Below are positions 26,035 through 35,488 of a stretch of 47,145 nt of DNA, in pieces. The stretch spans positions 1-47,145 of the forward strand of contig CAYMFU010000028.1 of assembly GCA_964389805.1 (NCBI GenBank), given 5' to 3'. Source of the stretch: JAGTVG01 sp964389805. GTDB lineage: Bacteria > Bacteroidota > Bacteroidia > Cytophagales > Cyclobacteriaceae. The notes under the pieces are model-generated. The model was not told the DNA's origin. It saw only the letters and a program-made list of their open reading frames with translations, and did no database searches. The position numbers and the translations under genes are program-made. Numbering within the stretch: the stretch's first letter is position 1; every line of letters begins with the position of its first letter.

Positions 26035-27531
26035 ATGATTTTTACAGGCATTTCAAAAATAGTAAAAACAATGCTGGTTTTATTAATAATCCCGGTTTCA
26101 GTTCTTATCGGTCAGGATACGCAGGTTGATAAATGGAGTCTGGAAGAATGTATTGAATATGCTCTAGATAATAACCTTAGTGTTAAACAGACTGAATTTA
26201 CAGTAAGTGATAATGAAGTTCAGCTTACTCAATCAAAAGGTGGAATGTATCCCACCGCTAATATAGGTGGAGGGTATACAAATTTATGGGGCCGGTCAAT
26301 TGATCCGACTACCAATAGATTTACTAACCAAAGGATACAGTCTCTCGGTCTTCAGCTATCTGCTAATTATACATTATACGGAGGATCTCAAAATCGGAAC
26401 ATGGTCAAACAAAACCGCCTGAATTTGGTATCGGCAAATTTTGATCTTGAGAAAGCCAAAAACGACATTATGCTGAATACAACTTTAGAGTTCTTAACTG
26501 TCGTATTAAATATTGAGTTATTAGAGAATGCACAACTACAGCTGGAGATTACCAAAGCACAACTTGAGACTACCAGCAAACAAGTGGAATTTGGAGCATT
26601 ACCTCTTAGCAGTGAACTGGATCTGATTGCCCAGGTTGAAAGTAACGAGGTCCAGGTAATAAACGCTGAAAATAACCTTAGAATAGCATATCTGAGATTA
26701 AAACAACTTCTTTTACTTCCTGCCGATACTCCGTTTGAAATTGAAATCCCGGATGTTGACAGGATCAACATTGATCAGGAACCTGTTACAGCAAATTCCG
26801 TCTACCAGGAAGCTCAAAAAATAATGCCGGAAATAAAAAGTGTAGACACACAAGTTGAAAGTGCTGAGGTTGGGGTAAAGATAGCCAGGGGAGGTATGGA
26901 TCCCAGATTATCCCTCGCGGGGAATATGTATTCCAATTATTCCTCTGCAGCTGACCGGGAACGATTTCTGATAGATCCGGACGGTGGGTCTACCATGGTT
27001 CCTACCCAAATTGGATATGTAATCAATCCTATAGATCCCGGTGGACCAACAATACCAGTTTACAATAATATTGATTTTCCAAATGGAGAAATTGTTAATA
27101 GTTATCCCATTGGCCAGCAATTACAGGATAACTGGAGTTATTCGATGAGCTTAAATCTATATATCCCGATTTTTAACGGTCTACAATCAAGATCACAGCA
27201 TCAAAGAGCGAAAATATACTCTGAACAAACAAGGATTCTGGCCCAGCAAACAAGACAAAACTTAAGGCAGACCATCGAATTGGCCTACACTGATGCCCAG
27301 GCAGCGGCTAAGACTTATAATGCATCTATCAGGCAGGTTGAATCTCTCACTGAGTCTTTTCGTGCAGCTGAGAAAAGTTATAATCTGGGTGCTATGAATA
27401 TTTATGATTATCAGGTTTCCAGCAATAATCTGTTTATGGCCAGGTCTGATTTACTACGAGCAAAATATAACTATATTTTTACAACAAAAGTTCTTGATTT
27501 TTATTTAGGAAAACCTTTATCACTTAATTAA
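26035..27531 (+). CDS. TolC-family outer-membrane efflux protein
   Basis: A 498-residue outer-membrane channel of the TolC/OEP family, with signal peptide (MIFTGISKIVKTMLVLLII, cleavage near VLIG/Q). The N-terminal domain shows WSLEECIEYALDNNLSVKQ, the usual TolC opening; two long helical coiled segments surround beta strands of the two OEP repeats. The second repeat is seen in LNLYIPIFNGLQSRSQHQRAK. It forms trimeric exit ducts for export of drugs or proteins. It is followed after 2 bp by a membrane-fusion gene, with which it must be co-expressed. Confidence 0.9.
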   Translation: MIFTGISKIVKTMLVLLIIPVSVLIGQDTQVDKWSLEECIEYALDNNLSVKQTEFTVSDNEVQLTQSKGGMYPTANIGGGYTNLWGRSIDPTTNRFTNQRIQSLGLQLSANYTLYGGSQNRNMVKQNRLNLVSANFDLEKAKNDIMLNTTLEFLTVVLNIELLENAQLQLEITKAQLETTSKQVEFGALPLSSELDLIAQVESNEVQVINAENNLRIAYLRLKQLLLLPADTPFEIEIPDVDRINIDQEPVTANSVYQEAQKIMPEIKSVDTQVESAEVGVKIARGGMDPRLSLAGNMYSNYSSAADRERFLIDPDGGSTMVPTQIGYVINPIDPGGPTIPVYNNIDFPNGEIVNSYPIGQQLQDNWSYSMSLNLYIPIFNGLQSRSQHQRAKIYSEQTRILAQQTRQNLRQTIELAYTDAQAAAKTYNASIRQVESLTESFRAAEKSYNLGAMNIYDYQVSSNNLFMARSDLLRAKYNYIFTTKVLDFYLGKPLSLN

Positions 27532-27533
27532 TA

Positions 27534-28946
27534 ATGGCAAAGAAAAAATCTAACAAACTCCTTTACATCTTAATATCTTCTGCAGTATTACTAATTATTG
27601 TCGCCATAGTTGGCAAAAAAGCAGGATGGATAGGTAAACAGAAAGAGATCGAAGTAGATCTCGGTAAAGTTGAGACAATAACAATAATTGAAAAGGTAAG
27701 TGCATCCGGAATGGTGCAGCCTGTAACTGAAGTCAGACTATCACCTGACGTATCGGGCGAGATAATAGAGCTGTGGATTGAAGAGGGAGATTCAGTGTAT
27801 GCAGGACAGCCCCTTATAAAACTCCGACCTGATAACTATGTGTCTATAGCCGAAAGCTCTGAGGCTATGCTAAATCAGCAGAAAGCTAATCTGGCGGATG
27901 CCAAAGCGCGGTTAGCCCGGGCACGGGCAACCTATGAAAGGTCACAGCATGATTTTAACAGAAGTAAGCAGCTAATGGATGAAAATGTTATTTCTGAAGC
28001 TGATTATCAGCTGGCAGAGGCCAATTTTAAAGTTGCCAAGAATGACCTGACATCTGCGGAGCAGAATGTAATTGCCGCAGGTTATATTGTTAAGAGTGCC
28101 GAGGCTTCGCTTCGTGATGCTAAGGAGAACTTAAGAAAGACCAGCATTTTTGCACCTGTTAATGGGATTGTCTCAAAACTGGATATAGAATTGGGCGAAA
28201 GGGTAGTTGGATCAAATATGATGACAGGAACGGAAATGCTACGGATCGCAAATCTGAACATTATGGAAGTCCGTGTGGATGTGAATGAGAATGATATTAT
28301 AAGGGTTTCGGATGGAGATACTGCCATAATTGATGTGGATTCATATGCCTATATGGATAAAAAATTTGAGGGGATTGTTACATCCATTGCAAATACGGCA
28401 AACGATAAACCTACACCTGATGCTGTAACTGAGTTTGAGGTGAAAATAAGGATACTGAACGAATCTTATCGGGATCTACAGGAAGAAGGTAAGAAATATC
28501 CATTCCGGCCTGGTATGACTGCCTCTGTTGATATTATAACTGAGATTAAAAATGATGTTGTTGCCGTTCCTCTTTCATGTGTGACTACACGGGCGCCTGT
28601 GAAGGAAGGTGAAGAATCTGATGCGGAAGGATCTGATGAAGATAATGATGACAGTGAATCAGAATCACAATCCAGCTCATCTGGATCTTCCAGCGGGCAG
28701 AATCAAAAAATTGAAAAAGACGTGGAAGTTGTCTTCATTAATGATAATGGCAAAGCTAAAAAAGTTGAAGTGAAGACAGGAATCAGTGATTACGATAACA
28801 TCGAAATCCTTGAAGGTGTTGAAGTTGGACAAGAAGTTGTAACTGGCCCTTTTGTTGTTGTTTCAAAACGACTTGAAGGAGGAGAATTTATCACCACCGC
28901 TGATGAGGGAAATAAAAAAGAAACCAGCGAGGAAGAATCTGAGTAG
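27534..28946 (+). CDS. Membrane fusion (HlyD/RND-adaptor type) efflux subunit
   Basis: A 470-residue periplasmic adaptor. A single N-terminal membrane helix (LLYILISSAVLLIIVAIVG) is followed by a barrel-sandwich (lipoyl) half, VSASGMVQPVTEVRLSPDVSG. A coiled-coil hairpin at about 108-190 has LDMQKANLADAKARLARA-type repeats. The second lipoyl half and beta barrel follow, with APVNGIVSKLDIELGERVVG. A low-complexity acidic/serine insert at about 356-390 interrupts the C-terminal membrane-proximal domain, which is odd for the family. Usually an ABC (MacB-type) or RND pump gene follows; here the next gene is a glycosyltransferase, so the pump lies elsewhere. Confidence 0.88.
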   Translation: MAKKKSNKLLYILISSAVLLIIVAIVGKKAGWIGKQKEIEVDLGKVETITIIEKVSASGMVQPVTEVRLSPDVSGEIIELWIEEGDSVYAGQPLIKLRPDNYVSIAESSEAMLNQQKANLADAKARLARARATYERSQHDFNRSKQLMDENVISEADYQLAEANFKVAKNDLTSAEQNVIAAGYIVKSAEASLRDAKENLRKTSIFAPVNGIVSKLDIELGERVVGSNMMTGTEMLRIANLNIMEVRVDVNENDIIRVSDGDTAIIDVDSYAYMDKKFEGIVTSIANTANDKPTPDAVTEFEVKIRILNESYRDLQEEGKKYPFRPGMTASVDIITEIKNDVVAVPLSCVTTRAPVKEGEESDAEGSDEDNDDSESESQSSSSGSSSGQNQKIEKDVEVVFINDNGKAKKVEVKTGISDYDNIEILEGVEVGQEVVTGPFVVVSKRLEGGEFITTADEGNKKETSEEESE

Positions 28947-28965
28947 CGTATTACAATTGAATTCT

Positions 28966-29003
28966 AAATAGACTTTATCCTAATTCTAAGATAAAGTCTA
29001 TTT
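28966..29003 (+). terminator. Hairpin terminator after the efflux pair
   Basis: A perfect 14-bp stem, AAATAGACTTTATC (28966-28979) with GATAAAGTCTATTT (28990-29003), has a 10-nt loop and lies 20 bp past the stop codon. The T-run after it is short, so termination efficiency is uncertain, but the stem is strong. Confidence 0.6.
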
Positions 29004-29161
29004 GATATTAATATCAAATCTGATTATCCTTAAACTCTGTCTGACAAGCATATCTTGTATAAAGTTGCATAATGGAAGAGTTGAGGGATTTGTACTATAA
29101 TTCTTATACTTTTTTTATACTCAAAATGGGAAATGATTCATTTTTGAGTAATATTTGAAAA

Positions 29162-30295
29162 ATGAGAATAGGATTTGATTCAAAAAGACTTTTCAATAAT
29201 TTCACCGGCCTGGGTAATTACAGCAGAACTCTGGTTAGAAACCTGGGAAATTTTTTTAATGAGAATGATTATTATTTATATTCTCCCAAATTAAAAAGAA
29301 CACCAGAAACTGCTCTTTTTCTCGACCAGAAGCCTTTTCAAGCTTTTGGAAGCAATTCCTTTTTTAAGTCCTACTGGAGAACTTATTCAATTGTTGATCA
29401 ATTGAAGAAAGATAGAATTGAATTATACCATGGATTAAGTCATGAAATCCCTGTTGGTCTACAAAAATCAAAAATAAAAAGCATTGTTACCATACATGAT
29501 TTGATATTTAGGATATATCCGGAACTGTATAATTTTTTAGACAGAAGGATCTATGACCAGAAATTCAGGCATAGTTGTCTCAAGGCAGATAAAATAATAG
29601 CCATTAGTAATAATACCAAGTCTGATATTATCAATATATATGACATTGATCCGGTTAAAATTGAAGTTATTTACCAGCCCTGTGATACAATATATTATGA
29701 TTCTCTGCAAAAAGAGAAATCTGATAAAGTGCTTGCCAAATATAATATTCCCAAGGAGTATTTCTTATGTGTTGGAAGTATTGAAAAACGAAAGAATTTG
29801 AAATTAATTCTGGAATCATACCGGAATCTTCCATCTGAAAAGAGGATCCCCTTGGTAGTGATAGGAAGAGGAAAGAGATATGGAAAAGAAATATTAGGTA
29901 TGATTAAAGAAAAGGGGCTTGAAGGCAGTGTTCATTGGATTTACGATCTTGAAGATAATCTTGATCTTAAGACTATTTATAACAGATCGATTGCCTTGCT
30001 TTTTCCTTCCTTGTATGAAGGGTTCGGATTGCCAGTAGTGGAAGCCATGTTAAGTAAAACCCCTGTCATTACTTCTAATGTATCATCTTTGCCTGAAGCT
30101 GGTGGCCCTGATTCCCTCTACATCGATCCAAGAGATCCTGAAGCACTGACCGATGCCATTAATAAAATATTGGATGATTCAGATCTTAGAGAGCGTATGA
30201 TAAAGTCCGGATATGAATATGCACTACAAAAATTCAATGAAAAGCAAACTACTCATCAAGTAATGGATTGTTACCTAAGTACGTTAAAAGGCTGA
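29162..30295 (+). CDS. GT4-family glycosyltransferase
   Basis: A 377-residue GT-B-fold glycosyltransferase of family 4. The N-terminal acceptor domain has GIDSKRLFN-like FDSKRLFNNFTGLGNYSR; the linker KADKIIAISNNTKSDIINIY is followed by the C-terminal donor domain. The nucleotide-sugar site shows LCVGSIEKRKNL and the E-x7-E motif in EGFGLPVVEAM. It would extend a cell-surface glycan or lipid-linked oligosaccharide in the cytoplasm. It is monocistronic here and the donor and acceptor are unknown. Confidence 0.87.
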   Translation: MRIGFDSKRLFNNFTGLGNYSRTLVRNLGNFFNENDYYLYSPKLKRTPETALFLDQKPFQAFGSNSFFKSYWRTYSIVDQLKKDRIELYHGLSHEIPVGLQKSKIKSIVTIHDLIFRIYPELYNFLDRRIYDQKFRHSCLKADKIIAISNNTKSDIINIYDIDPVKIEVIYQPCDTIYYDSLQKEKSDKVLAKYNIPKEYFLCVGSIEKRKNLKLILESYRNLPSEKRIPLVVIGRGKRYGKEILGMIKEKGLEGSVHWIYDLEDNLDLKTIYNRSIALLFPSLYEGFGLPVVEAMLSKTPVITSNVSSLPEAGGPDSLYIDPRDPEALTDAINKILDDSDLRERMIKSGYEYALQKFNEKQTTHQVMDCYLSTLKG

Positions 30296-30457
30296 AAATC
30301 CAACTAATTTGAACTTATTATCATTTACTTGCCCTCCATAAAAATTGCTTTTCTATATGAGTTTGGTTCTATACTAGCTCCACTAACATTTATCGTTCTG
30401 GTATCAGCTGTGTTGATTTAGTTATGAATAAATGAGCCGGAACAGAACAGCAGTTTT

Positions 30458-31045
30458 TTATTCGCTGATCAGTAATTTTAATTCATATAGTTTATTATAA
30501 ACCTGGGCAACAGGTAATCCAACAACATTCAAATAAGATCCCTTAATTCTTGTAATCCCAATAAGCCCGATCCATTCCTGTATCCCATAGGCCCCAGCCT
30601 TATCCATGGGAGCATAATGCCTTATATAATAATCAATTTCAGCTGATCTTAATTTTTTGAAATGAACTTCTGTTTCTTCAATAAAAGTTGTGCAATTGTT
30701 TTGATATGCTATACAAACCCCGGTGTAAACCTGGTGTACTTTTCCTGATAATAGCGATAACATTTCCAATGCTTCCTTTGATGAACCAGGTTTCCCAAGG
30801 ATCCTATCATTCTGCACAACAAGAGTATCCGCAGATAGGATGATATTTTCCACAGAAAGTCGCAATAGTCCTTCAGCTTTTTTTCTGGCCAAAAATGTTG
30901 GAACATCTATTACATTCATGTCTCCAGGGAAATCTTCCTTAACAGGTGAGGGTTGAATAGTAAATTCAAATCCTGCTTCACGTAAAAGCTGTTGTCTTCT
31001 GGGTGATTTGCTGGCTAGAATTAATGGATATTTTAAATTTATCAT
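30458..31045 (-). CDS. maf: Maf family nucleotide pyrophosphatase
   Basis: A 195-residue enzyme of the Maf family, which hydrolyses (d)TTP/UTP or modified nucleotides to the monophosphate and pyrophosphate. The phosphate-binding opening LILASKSPRRQQLLREAGF is diagnostic, and ILSADTLVVQN carries the metal-binding Asp. KAGAYGIQEW is the conserved closing motif. It follows the RidA-family gene by 16 bp and ends the purL operon. Confidence 0.93.
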   Translation of the reverse strand: MINLKYPLILASKSPRRQQLLREAGFEFTIQPSPVKEDFPGDMNVIDVPTFLARKKAEGLLRLSVENIILSADTLVVQNDRILGKPGSSKEALEMLSLLSGKVHQVYTGVCIAYQNNCTTFIEETEVHFKKLRSAEIDYYIRHYAPMDKAGAYGIQEWIGLIGITRIKGSYLNVVGLPVAQVYNKLYELKLLISE

Positions 31046-31061
31046 GAGCTCCCCGAAAGTA

Positions 31062-31445
31062 TTATTTGATTACGGCTGTAACCTCTATTTCAACTAAGAG
31101 GTCCGGATCGATCAGAGACTTAACCTCAACCATTGTAGCGACTGGTTTAATATTCTTGAAGAACTTGTAATGTGCCTTCCCTATTTCTTCCCAATGATTG
31201 ATATTTACCACATACATACGAGTGCGTACTACATCAGTCATTTCTGACCCTAATTCTCTTAAGATTTCGTCTATTTGCGATAAAATATATTCAGTCTGCT
31301 GATATGGATCTCCTTTCCCAAGAATTTCTCCATCTTTGGTTGCTGTGGTACCAGCCACTTCAATGACGTTATTCACCTTCACCGCCCGAGAGTAGCCCAC
31401 TTTATCTTCCCAGATACTTCCAGAGCTGAAATTAACTCGTTTCAT
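31062..31445 (-). CDS. RidA family enamine/imine deaminase-like protein
   Basis: A 127-residue protein of the RidA/YjgF family. RidA proteins hydrolyse reactive enamines or imines made by PLP enzymes. The motif VRTRMYVVNI carries the conserved arginine and the C-terminal LLVEIEVTAVIK the conserved glutamate; VAGTTA is the usual N-terminal loop. It starts inside purL, overlapping its last 14 bp, and is followed by maf. Because it is a subfamily member rather than a clear RidA orthologue, no gene name is given. Confidence 0.88.
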   Translation of the reverse strand: MKRVNFSSGSIWEDKVGYSRAVKVNNVIEVAGTTATKDGEILGKGDPYQQTEYILSQIDEILRELGSEMTDVVRTRMYVVNINHWEEIGKAHYKFFKNIKPVATMVEVKSLIDPDLLVEIEVTAVIK

Positions 31446-34400
31446 CAGCTTGATAATTTAATATCCAGCGTTTTGCATTAACAAATGCCTCCAGCCATGG
31501 AGATATTTCATCCATTTTTCTTGCATATGGATAATATCCCCACTGCCACGGGAAAATAGCCCTTTCAAGGTGAGGCATAATAGCCAGATGCCGTCCGTCG
31601 GCGGAAGCAATACATGCTGCATTATAATCTGATCCATTGGGATTGGCTGGATAAGAGCTATAAGAGTATTTTGCCGGGATGTGATAATTTTCTTCTGGCA
31701 ACTCAAGATAAAATTTGCCTTCTCCATGAGCAACCCATATTCCAAGTGAACTTCCGGTGAGAGTATTTAACATAATTGAATTATTGGGTAAGACATCAAT
31801 CATCAGGAAAGATGACTCAAATTTACCGGATTCATTGTGAAGCATCCTTGGTTTGTTATCTATATCCGTATAAATAAGACCTAATTCTACCATGAGCTGG
31901 CATCCATTGCATACACCTAAACTCAAGGTATCCGGCCGGGCATAAAATTTTTCCAGGGCAAGTTTTGCCTTTTCATTATACAGAAAAGCTCCAGCCCATC
32001 CTTTAGCAGAGCCCAAAACATCAGAATTACTAAAACCACCCACAAATACAATGAAATTCACTTCTTCAAGGGTTTCCCGTCCGCTGATCAGGTCTGTCAT
32101 ATGAACGTCCTTAACATCGAAACCGGCAAGATGCATTGAATATGCCATCTCCCGGTCACCATTGACTCCCTTTTCACGTATAATGGCAGCCTTTATTCCA
32201 GTTTGTTTTCTTCTGTTTATATCCAGACCAAGTGATGCTAATTCCCCATCAAAATGATTAGGAAATTTAAAATTTAGCTCATGCTTTCGGTAGTTTGTAA
32301 AACGTTCCTCAGCCAATTCGGGTAAGGTTTGTCGCTGATCAAGTAAAAATGATGTTTTAAACCAAAGATCTCTTAATTTGGCTACATCAAGCAAATAATT
32401 TTGGTTACCATGCTGAATTGAGGCCTGATCTCCTGTAATTATATTTCCTAAACGCAAATAATTGATGCCGGCATTGTCAAGAATGGTATCTATCTTGTTA
32501 TCGCTCTGACCCTGGATCACCAGACCGGGTTTCTCACTGAATAGTATTTTAATGGTATCTTTTTCGGTAAAGCTTGAAAAATCAACACTAAAGGCCATTT
32601 TATTGCTTGCAAAAACCATTTCAAGAAGTGTGGTGATCAATCCTCCAGCCGATACATCATGTCCAGCGAGAATAAGTTCCTGATTCACCAATTCCTGAAT
32701 TGCATTAAAGACCTTTTTGAAATATTCAGCATCGATTTCTCCAGGTATATCAGGTCCGATCCTATTCAATAGTTGTGCAAAACTGCTTCCTCCCAGATTG
32801 AATTCTTCATCACTCACGAAAATATAATACAAATCAGATCCTGGAACATTTTGTGCATCGGTCGATACAATCTTACGGATATTTGTTATTTCAGCAGCTG
32901 CTGAGATTATCACAGTGCCCGGAGAGTAAACGACCTTTCCATTCTTATATTTCTGCGTCATTGAAAGGGAATCCTTACCGGTGGGCACATTTATTCCAAG
33001 TTTGATAGAGAAATCACTTACCGCTTTAACTGCTTTGTATAATCTCGCATCTTCACCCGAATTTTTACATGGCCACATCCAGTTTGCGCTTAAGGAAACA
33101 TTTCCCAAGCCTTTATTCAAAGGAGCCCAGATAATATTTGTAAGAGCTTCCACAACTGATAATACGGATCCTCTGGTAGGGTCCTGAAGACCACCGACCG
33201 GGGCGTGACCAATGGCTGTTGCGATCCCACTTATCCCTTTGTAATCGAGCGCCACCGCTCCAAGATTATTTAGTGGTAACTGAAGTGGGCCACAAGTTTG
33301 CTGATGTGCGATCTTTCCCGTAACTGATCTGTCAACTTTATTGGTCAGCCAGTCCTTGCAAGCTACGGCTTCAATTTGAAGAAGTTGTTCAATGTAGTAC
33401 TTGATTTTATCTCTATCATAATCAATCTTTTCAAATATTTCATCGGTAGAAGCATCATTGATAATTGTTCTGGGAGGATTCCCGAACATATGCTCAACTT
33501 TCCAATCAATAGGTTTGCTATTATTCTTACTGGTCTCAAAGGTTAGCTGATGATCTCCTGTCGATTTACCAACATCGAACATTGGGGCCCGCTCCCTGTC
33601 TGCAATATCTTTCAAGAGCCTTATATCCTTCTCTTTCAGGATCATGCCCATTCGTTCTTGCGATTCATTGCCAATGATTTCCTTAGACGACAAAGTTGGA
33701 TCTCCAACAGGAAGGTTGTCCAGATGTATTACCCCGCCGGTATCTTCCACAAGTTCAGAAAAACAATTCAAGTGTCCTCCTGCTCCATGATCATGCAATG
33801 ATACTATAGGATTATCTTCTAACTCAGAAAGAGCACGTATTGCATTATAAACTCTTTTCTGCATTTCAGGATTGGCCCTTTGTACAGCATTTAATTCAAT
33901 TTGGTTTCCATATTCGCCTGTGGCTACAGAAGACACTGCACCTCCGCCCATTCCAATTCGATAATTGTCACCACCCATCATAATGATCCTGTCTTGTTGA
34001 TGGGGAACATCTTTTAAGCTGTCTTTATTTCTTCCATATCCAATTCCACCAGCCAGCATAATCACTTTGTCATAACCAAAATCCTTTCCATGCTCACTAT
34101 GTTCAAAAGTAAGGAGACTTCCACAAATCAATGGCTGCCCGAATTTATTTCCGAAATCGCTTGCCCCATTGGACGCTTTAATGAGGATTTCGATTGGAGA
34201 TTGGTACAACCATGGCCTTTCTGTTAAATCTTTCTCCCAGGGCCTGTCTTCTTCCAACCTGGAATATGAAGTCATGTAAACGGCCGTTCCTGCCATAGGA
34301 ATACTACCCTTGCCTCCAGCCATCCGGTCGCGTATCTCGCCTCCTGTTCCGGTACTTGCCCCGTTGAATGGCTCGACAGTAGTAGGGAAATTATGTGTTT

Positions 34401-35139
34401 CAGCTTTTAGTGAAATAACACTATCTATGTCTTTGGTCACAAAATATTCTGGAACATCCTGCCTGTTTGGTGCGAATTGCTCAATGATTGGTCCTTTTAT
34501 AAAAGCAACATTGTCTTTATATGCAGAAATCAGATTGCCCGAATTTACTTTTGATGTTTTCTTGATCAATCCAAAAAGAGAATCAGGCATTTCCTTTCCA
34601 TCAATTATAAACTGACCATTAAATATCTTATGACGACAATGCTCTGAATTAACCTGTGAAAATCCAAAAACCTCACTATCCGTAAGTTTTCTGCCCAACT
34701 GTTCACTAACTCCATTCAGATATTCAATTTCTTCACTACTAAGTGCTAATCCTTCCGCCTTATTATATGCCGTAATATCATCTATTTCAATAATGGGTTC
34801 AGGCTCATGATATATCGAAAACAGTTCCTGATCCAGTCCTTTATAAAGAAATTGCAGCATGGTATCGAATTCTATACCAGCATCATCAACCTGTTCAAAT
34901 GATTCTATTCTGATAATTCCATTAATACCCATATTCAGGGTGATTTCTACTGCATTGGTGCTCCAGGGGGTAACCATTTCTTTTCTTGGACCCAGGAAGT
35001 ACCCTTTCAAATTCTTCTGCCCTTCCAGAAAAGATCCGGCAAATAACCAATTAAGCTTTTGGATGGTATCGGGGGTAAACGAATCGACAGAATCTACTGC
35101 ATAAATAATCTGACCTGGGCTTTGAAAAAAGTTGATCAT
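31432..35139 (-). CDS. purL: Phosphoribosylformylglycinamidine synthase (single-chain PurL)
   Basis: A 1235-residue enzyme of purine synthesis turning FGAR into FGAM with glutamine. It is the long, single-chain form. The N-terminal part recalls PurS; the two AIRS-like ATP-binding halves show HNFPTTVEPFNGASTGTGGEIRD and, later, TGKDSLSMTQ. The C-terminal glutaminase has nucleophile GVCNGCQLM and the His/Glu pair in MPHLERAIFPWQ. Length is normal. It is the first gene of an operon with the RidA-family gene and maf. Confidence 0.96.
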   Translation of the reverse strand: MINFFQSPGQIIYAVDSVDSFTPDTIQKLNWLFAGSFLEGQKNLKGYFLGPRKEMVTPWSTNAVEITLNMGINGIIRIESFEQVDDAGIEFDTMLQFLYKGLDQELFSIYHEPEPIIEIDDITAYNKAEGLALSSEEIEYLNGVSEQLGRKLTDSEVFGFSQVNSEHCRHKIFNGQFIIDGKEMPDSLFGLIKKTSKVNSGNLISAYKDNVAFIKGPIIEQFAPNRQDVPEYFVTKDIDSVISLKAETHNFPTTVEPFNGASTGTGGEIRDRMAGGKGSIPMAGTAVYMTSYSRLEEDRPWEKDLTERPWLYQSPIEILIKASNGASDFGNKFGQPLICGSLLTFEHSEHGKDFGYDKVIMLAGGIGYGRNKDSLKDVPHQQDRIIMMGGDNYRIGMGGGAVSSVATGEYGNQIELNAVQRANPEMQKRVYNAIRALSELEDNPIVSLHDHGAGGHLNCFSELVEDTGGVIHLDNLPVGDPTLSSKEIIGNESQERMGMILKEKDIRLLKDIADRERAPMFDVGKSTGDHQLTFETSKNNSKPIDWKVEHMFGNPPRTIINDASTDEIFEKIDYDRDKIKYYIEQLLQIEAVACKDWLTNKVDRSVTGKIAHQQTCGPLQLPLNNLGAVALDYKGISGIATAIGHAPVGGLQDPTRGSVLSVVEALTNIIWAPLNKGLGNVSLSANWMWPCKNSGEDARLYKAVKAVSDFSIKLGINVPTGKDSLSMTQKYKNGKVVYSPGTVIISAAAEITNIRKIVSTDAQNVPGSDLYYIFVSDEEFNLGGSSFAQLLNRIGPDIPGEIDAEYFKKVFNAIQELVNQELILAGHDVSAGGLITTLLEMVFASNKMAFSVDFSSFTEKDTIKILFSEKPGLVIQGQSDNKIDTILDNAGINYLRLGNIITGDQASIQHGNQNYLLDVAKLRDLWFKTSFLLDQRQTLPELAEERFTNYRKHELNFKFPNHFDGELASLGLDINRRKQTGIKAAIIREKGVNGDREMAYSMHLAGFDVKDVHMTDLISGRETLEEVNFIVFVGGFSNSDVLGSAKGWAGAFLYNEKAKLALEKFYARPDTLSLGVCNGCQLMVELGLIYTDIDNKPRMLHNESGKFESSFLMIDVLPNNSIMLNTLTGSSLGIWVAHGEGKFYLELPEENYHIPAKYSYSSYPANPNGSDYNAACIASADGRHLAIMPHLERAIFPWQWGYYPYARKMDEISPWLEAFVNAKRWILNYQADETS

Positions 35140-35170
35140 TTGAAGAAATTTTAATATTATGAGTATGCCG

Positions 35171-35178
35171 CAAAAGTA
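35171..35178 (-). promoter_or_regulatory. Candidate -7 element (TACTTTTG) of the purL operon
   Basis: On the minus strand the site is TACTTTTG, a full TAnnTTTG match, about 32 bp before the purL start. No obvious purine riboswitch or operator is seen in the remaining gap. Confidence 0.5.
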
Positions 35179-35423
35179 ATGAAAAGTATGAATAGATGGT
35201 GGCCAGAATAAAAAAATGAAGAATATTCATCTGGATGAATGGTTGTAATAAAACGCCCCTGATAATTATTTAATTTTTTTGCTTTTATAACCAGTGGATC
35301 CCAAACCATACGGGTGGCAATAGCTTATCCTCTGGACACTCTCAGGCATGAGTAAAGGATTTCGATTACAATAATATTATTTCATTCACTCCCTTTTTTA
35401 TTAAAACTTTTACAATTTTAGGA

Positions 35424-35451
35424 TTGCTAAAATGGCTGAGTATTAGATTTG
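35424..35451 (+). promoter_or_regulatory. Candidate promoter of the metal ABC transporter operon
   Basis: TTG (35424-35426) and TAGATTTG (35444-35451, full -7 match) are 17 bp apart, a plausible Bacteroidota promoter, 37 bp before the GTG start. No Fur-, Zur- or MntR-type operator is recognised, although a degenerate one could be missed. Confidence 0.5.
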
Positions 35452-35488
35452 TTTGTTATTTTTTGGTAAAACAATGAATTTTTAAGAT

